Positions 5,450-8,753 of a stretch of 8,753 nucleotides of DNA are shown piece by piece; position 1 is the first letter of the stretch, and each line of letters opens with the position of its first letter. The position numbers were made by a program, and so were the translations under genes. The DNA comes from Flavobacteriia bacterium. GTDB taxonomy: Bacteria > Bacteroidota > Bacteroidia > Flavobacteriales > Flavobacteriaceae. Where the stretch lies: the NCBI GenBank assembly GCA_011330545.1, contig DRQI01000120.1:1-8753 (forward strand), read 5' to 3'. The notes under the pieces were generated by a model, which was given only the letters and a program-made list of their open reading frames with translations, was not told the origin of the DNA and did not search any database.

Positions 5450-8400
5450 ATGAAGATTAAAAAAGTACTCGTTGCCAACAGAGGCGAAATAGCCATACGA
5501 ATTTTAAGGGCCTGTACCGAATTGAATATTGCAACAGTAGCCATTTATACCTATGAAGACAGGTATTCGCAACATCGGTATAAGGCAGATGAATCGTATC
5601 AGGTAGGTGAAGACAACCAACCGCTAAAGCCCTATTTAGATATTGATGAGATTATCAATTTAGCCAAAGAAAAAAAGGTAGATGCCATACATCCCGGTTA
5701 CGGATTTCTGTCAGAAAATTCAGATTTTGCCCGTGCCTGTGCCGCAAACGACATTGTTTTTGTAGGCCCCAGCCCTGAGGTAATGGACGCTTTAGGCGAT
5801 AAAATAACCGCTAAAAAAATGGCTTTGAAATGTAATGTTCCGGTCATTGAAGGCAATAAGAAAAAATTAACATCCCTAAAAATAGCCTTGTCGGAAGCCG
5901 GGCGCATCGGCTATCCGCTGATGCTAAAAGCCGCCTCAGGAGGTGGGGGTAGGGGAATGCGTATTGTGAGAAATGCCGATGACTTGCAATCGCATTTTGA
6001 TTCGGCACGTAACGAGTCACTCAATGCTTTTGGTGATGATACTATGTTTTTAGAAAAATATGTTGAAGACCCCAAACATATAGAAGTACAAATAGTGGCT
6101 GATAACCATGGCAACATACGCCATCTCTTTGAAAGAGATTGTTCCGTACAACGCCGCCACCAAAAAGTAGTAGAAATAGCACCGTCATACAATGTCTCCG
6201 AAAAAGTAAAGCAAGATTTATACAAATACGCTGTGGCCATAGCCACCCAAGTTACTTATAACAATATCGGTACCGTAGAATTCTTAATCGATAAAGAAGA
6301 CAATGCTTATTTTATTGAAGTAAATCCGCGTATTCAAGTAGAACATACCGTTACCGAAATGGTGACCGGCATAGATTTGGTAAAAACGCAATTATTTGTT
6401 GCAGGCGGTTATAAACTCTCTAGCAAACAAATAAAAATTTACGATCAAGATTCATTGGCTACCTATGGTTTTGCATTGCAATGCAGGCTTACTACCGAAG
6501 ACCCCGAAAATAATTTTACACCCGATTACGGTACCATTACCACTTACAGAAGTGCGTCAGGCATGGGTATTCGGTTAGATGCCGGCAGTATTTATCAGGC
6601 CTATAGTGTGAGTCCGTTTTTTGATTCGATGCTCGTAAAAGTTTCTGCCCACGGAAGAACCTTAGACGGTGCCGTCCGTAAAATGGTACGGGCACTCAAA
6701 GAATTTCGTATCAGGGGCGTAAAGACCAATATTCACTTTTTACAAAATGTCATTCAGCATAAAACCTTTATCAACGGAAAAGCTACTGTTAATTTCATCC
6801 AACAAACCCCTTCGCTATTTAAAATAAAACAATCACAAGACCGTACCTCGAAAGCCATTGCCTATTTGGCAGAAATTGTGGTAAATGGCAATCCCGATAT
6901 AAAGTTTAAAGACGATGAAAAAGTATTTAGAAATGCTAAGGTTCCCAGATATAACCATGCGGCTCCATATCCTAAAGGTACCAAAGATTTGCTTACAGAA
7001 CTAGGCCCCGAAAAGTTTTGTGATTGGTTATTAAAAGAAAAGAAAATCCAGTATACAGACACCACTTTTCGCGATGCACACCAATCGTTACTGGCAACGC
7101 GAATGCGTACCTATGATATGCTGCGCGTAGCTGAAAGTTTTGCAAAAAACCATGCCAATACCTTTAGTGTTGAAATGTGGGGAGGCGCTACCTTTGACGT
7201 GTGTTTGCGTTTTTTACACGAAAGTCCGTGGACACGCTTGCGCGAACTCCGCAAAGCCATGCCCAATATCTTATTTCAAATGCTGCTAAGAGGTTCAAAT
7301 GGTGTTGGGTATAAAGCCTATCCCGATAATTTGATAGAGCGTTTTGTAGAAAAATCTTGGGAGAATGGCATTGATATTTTCAGAATTTTCGACTCGCTAA
7401 ATTGGGTAAAAGCCATGGAACCCAGCATGCGTTATGTACGGAATAAAACCGGTGGCCTTGCCGAAGCAGCCATCAGTTATACCGGCGATATTTTAGATAC
7501 CGGCCAAACCAAATACAATTTGGCGTATTATACACAACTGGCCAAAGACTTAGAAAATGCCGGCGCCCACCTCATTGCCATCAAAGATATGGCGGGATTG
7601 CTAAAACCCTATGCCGCCACAGAATTGGTCAATGCCTTAAAAGATACAGTAAAACTACCGATACATTTACATACCCATGATACATCATCGTTGCAGTCGG
7701 CAACCTATTTAAAAGCTATTGAAGCGGGAGTAGATGTGGTTGATGTTGCGTTGGGCGGATTGTCAGGATTGACCTCGCAACCCAATTTCAATGCCGTTGT
7801 GGAGATGATGAAATACCAACAGCGGGAGCACAAATTTGATATCGATACCTTAAATCAGTTTTCTAATTTTTGGGAAGATACCCGAGAGTTGTATTATCCT
7901 TTTGAATCGGGATTAAAATCAGGAACCGCAGAAGTTTTTCAACATGAAATTCCCGGTGGGCAATATTCCAATTTACGGCCACAAGCCACGGCCTTAGGAT
8001 TAGGACACCGTTTTGACGAAGTAAAAAAAATGTATGCCCAAGTAAATACAATGTTTGGCAATTTGATAAAAGTTACCCCCAGCTCAAAAGTAGTCGGTGA
8101 TATGGCTATTTTTATGGTGACAAACGATTTGACACCCGAAGAAATTATGGAACGGGGTGACGAAATTTCATTCCCCGATTCGGTTATTGACTTTTTTAAA
8201 GGCGATTTAGGGCAACCCGTAGGAGGATTTCCGAAGAAATTACAAAAGATTGTCCTAAAAAATATCAAACCCTATAAAAATCGCCCCAATGCCCATTTAA
8301 AACCTATAGATTTTGAAGTAGAATTTGAAAAGTTCAGAAAAAAATACCAAAAAGGGTTTACCAGAGATATAGAATTTGAAGATTTTTTATCGTATAGTTT

Positions 8401-8753
8401 GTACCCGCGTGTTTTTGAACAAGCCCACGAACAATATAAAAAATACGGGAATTTAGGAATTCTGCCAACTAAAAATTTCTTTTACGGAATGAAACGCCGT
8501 GAAGAGGCGTTGATAGAATTAGAACCCGGCAAAACAATCGTAGTAAAATTACTTTCGGTAAGCAGCCCCAATGAAGACGGAATACGCTTGGTATTTTTTA
8601 AAGTTAACGGCGAAAACAGGTATGTAGAGGTAAAAGACAGTGCCTTGGATATTAAAAAAGAAGAACATATCAAGGCCGATACCGAAGATCACAATCAAGT
8701 AGGGGCACCATTACAAGGATTGCTGTATAAAGTACTGGTAAAAAAAGGCGATG
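5450..8753 (+). CDS. pyc: Pyruvate carboxylase (3'-truncated by window end)
   Basis: The enzyme makes oxaloacetate from pyruvate, bicarbonate and ATP using biotin (anaplerosis, gluconeogenesis) in the cytoplasm. The frame is open for 1101 codons without a stop. About 50 codons, including the biotin-lysine motif, lie beyond the window. The biotin carboxylase domain (about 1-450) starts KKVLVANRGEIAIRILRA and has the ATP-grasp loop KAASGGGGRGM (160-170) and active-site EVNPRIQVEH (290-299; E290, N292, R294, E298). RIRG (R420, R422) lies where characterised enzymes place acetyl-CoA-site arginines. The carboxyltransferase domain (from about 525) has DTTFRDAHQS (537-546, metal ligand D542), K712 in AIKDMAG (carboxylated lysine) and metal ligands H741 and H743 in HLHTHD. 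The biotinyl domain begins at 1085 (GAPLQGLLYKVLVKKGD). This is the single-chain alpha-4 type. All visible key residues are intact and no frameshift is seen. Residue roles come from known homologues. Confidence 0.97.
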   Translation, partial: MKIKKVLVANRGEIAIRILRACTELNIATVAIYTYEDRYSQHRYKADESYQVGEDNQPLKPYLDIDEIINLAKEKKVDAIHPGYGFLSENSDFARACAANDIVFVGPSPEVMDALGDKITAKKMALKCNVPVIEGNKKKLTSLKIALSEAGRIGYPLMLKAASGGGGRGMRIVRNADDLQSHFDSARNESLNAFGDDTMFLEKYVEDPKHIEVQIVADNHGNIRHLFERDCSVQRRHQKVVEIAPSYNVSEKVKQDLYKYAVAIATQVTYNNIGTVEFLIDKEDNAYFIEVNPRIQVEHTVTEMVTGIDLVKTQLFVAGGYKLSSKQIKIYDQDSLATYGFALQCRLTTEDPENNFTPDYGTITTYRSASGMGIRLDAGSIYQAYSVSPFFDSMLVKVSAHGRTLDGAVRKMVRALKEFRIRGVKTNIHFLQNVIQHKTFINGKATVNFIQQTPSLFKIKQSQDRTSKAIAYLAEIVVNGNPDIKFKDDEKVFRNAKVPRYNHAAPYPKGTKDLLTELGPEKFCDWLLKEKKIQYTDTTFRDAHQSLLATRMRTYDMLRVAESFAKNHANTFSVEMWGGATFDVCLRFLHESPWTRLRELRKAMPNILFQMLLRGSNGVGYKAYPDNLIERFVEKSWENGIDIFRIFDSLNWVKAMEPSMRYVRNKTGGLAEAAISYTGDILDTGQTKYNLAYYTQLAKDLENAGAHLIAIKDMAGLLKPYAATELVNALKDTVKLPIHLHTHDTSSLQSATYLKAIEAGVDVVDVALGGLSGLTSQPNFNAVVEMMKYQQREHKFDIDTLNQFSNFWEDTRELYYPFESGLKSGTAEVFQHEIPGGQYSNLRPQATALGLGHRFDEVKKMYAQVNTMFGNLIKVTPSSKVVGDMAIFMVTNDLTPEEIMERGDEISFPDSVIDFFKGDLGQPVGGFPKKLQKIVLKNIKPYKNRPNAHLKPIDFEVEFEKFRKKYQKGFTRDIEFEDFLSYSLYPRVFEQAHEQYKKYGNLGILPTKNFFYGMKRREEALIELEPGKTIVVKLLSVSSPNEDGIRLVFFKVNGENRYVEVKDSALDIKKEEHIKADTEDHNQVGAPLQGLLYKVLVKKGD

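Noticed and set aside
5698..8673. Several open frames of 60-110 codons on the minus strand across this stretch
   Set aside because: They all lie antisense within the continuous, motif-rich pyruvate carboxylase frame, have no recognisable domains, and show the composition expected of a shadow frame.
8700..8753. Truncated or broken pyruvate carboxylase lacking its biotin lysine
   Set aside because: The frame is intact into the biotinyl domain and simply reaches the window end, so the missing motif is an artefact of the boundary.
1..8753. CRISPR arrays, tRNA or rRNA genes, riboswitches, transposase genes
   Set aside because: No regular direct repeats, no cloverleaf-like or rRNA-conserved segments, no recognisable aptamer cores, and no transposase-like protein were seen on either strand.

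Overview
The window looks like chromosomal DNA from a Bacteroidota species, most likely a member of the Flavobacteriia. The DNA is AT-rich, clear Shine-Dalgarno sites are scarce, and two perfect copies of the Bacteroidota -7 promoter element TAnnTTTG (TATCTTTG and TACATTTG) lie just upstream of forward genes. The proteins also fit this group: a DUF6249-like membrane protein, an ECF sigma factor with a short two-helix membrane partner, and a single-chain pyruvate carboxylase. No rRNA, tRNA, CRISPR array, transposase or integrase was found.

Bases 1 to about 1770 are an AT-rich accessory stretch of small, loosely packed forward genes. They are the 3' end of an unknown gene (1-141), an orphan gene of 183 codons (261-812) bracketed by a perfect 9-bp inverted repeat, and a DUF2199 gene (1058-1594). 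The spacers hold small stem-loops and GTTGTGTG/CACACAAC-type motifs. This resembles cassette-like gene accumulation, but no integration machinery is visible.

Bases 1852-3326 hold a regulatory cluster. An ECF sigma factor gene and a small membrane protein gene (a candidate anti-sigma factor without a zinc-binding motif) overlap on the minus strand. A three-helix membrane protein gene is divergent from them and ends at a strong intrinsic terminator (3346-3377). A secreted D-Ala-D-Ala dipeptidase of the VanX/DdpX (M15D) type converges on that terminator from the other strand (3371-4066).

Bases 4295-8753 hold a forward pair. The first gene encodes a 353-residue protein of no family I can name, but its sequence carries the core signature of the protein-kinase/aminoglycoside-phosphotransferase fold: a paired lysine and glutamate, a hinge, an LGD....N catalytic loop and a DFD metal motif. 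The second is pyruvate carboxylase, which has its own promoter in the 93-bp gap and runs off the window end about 50 codons short of its biotin-carrier terminus. The kinase-like protein is the most interesting item here. Its placement before an anaplerotic enzyme suggests, but does not prove, a link to central carbon metabolism.
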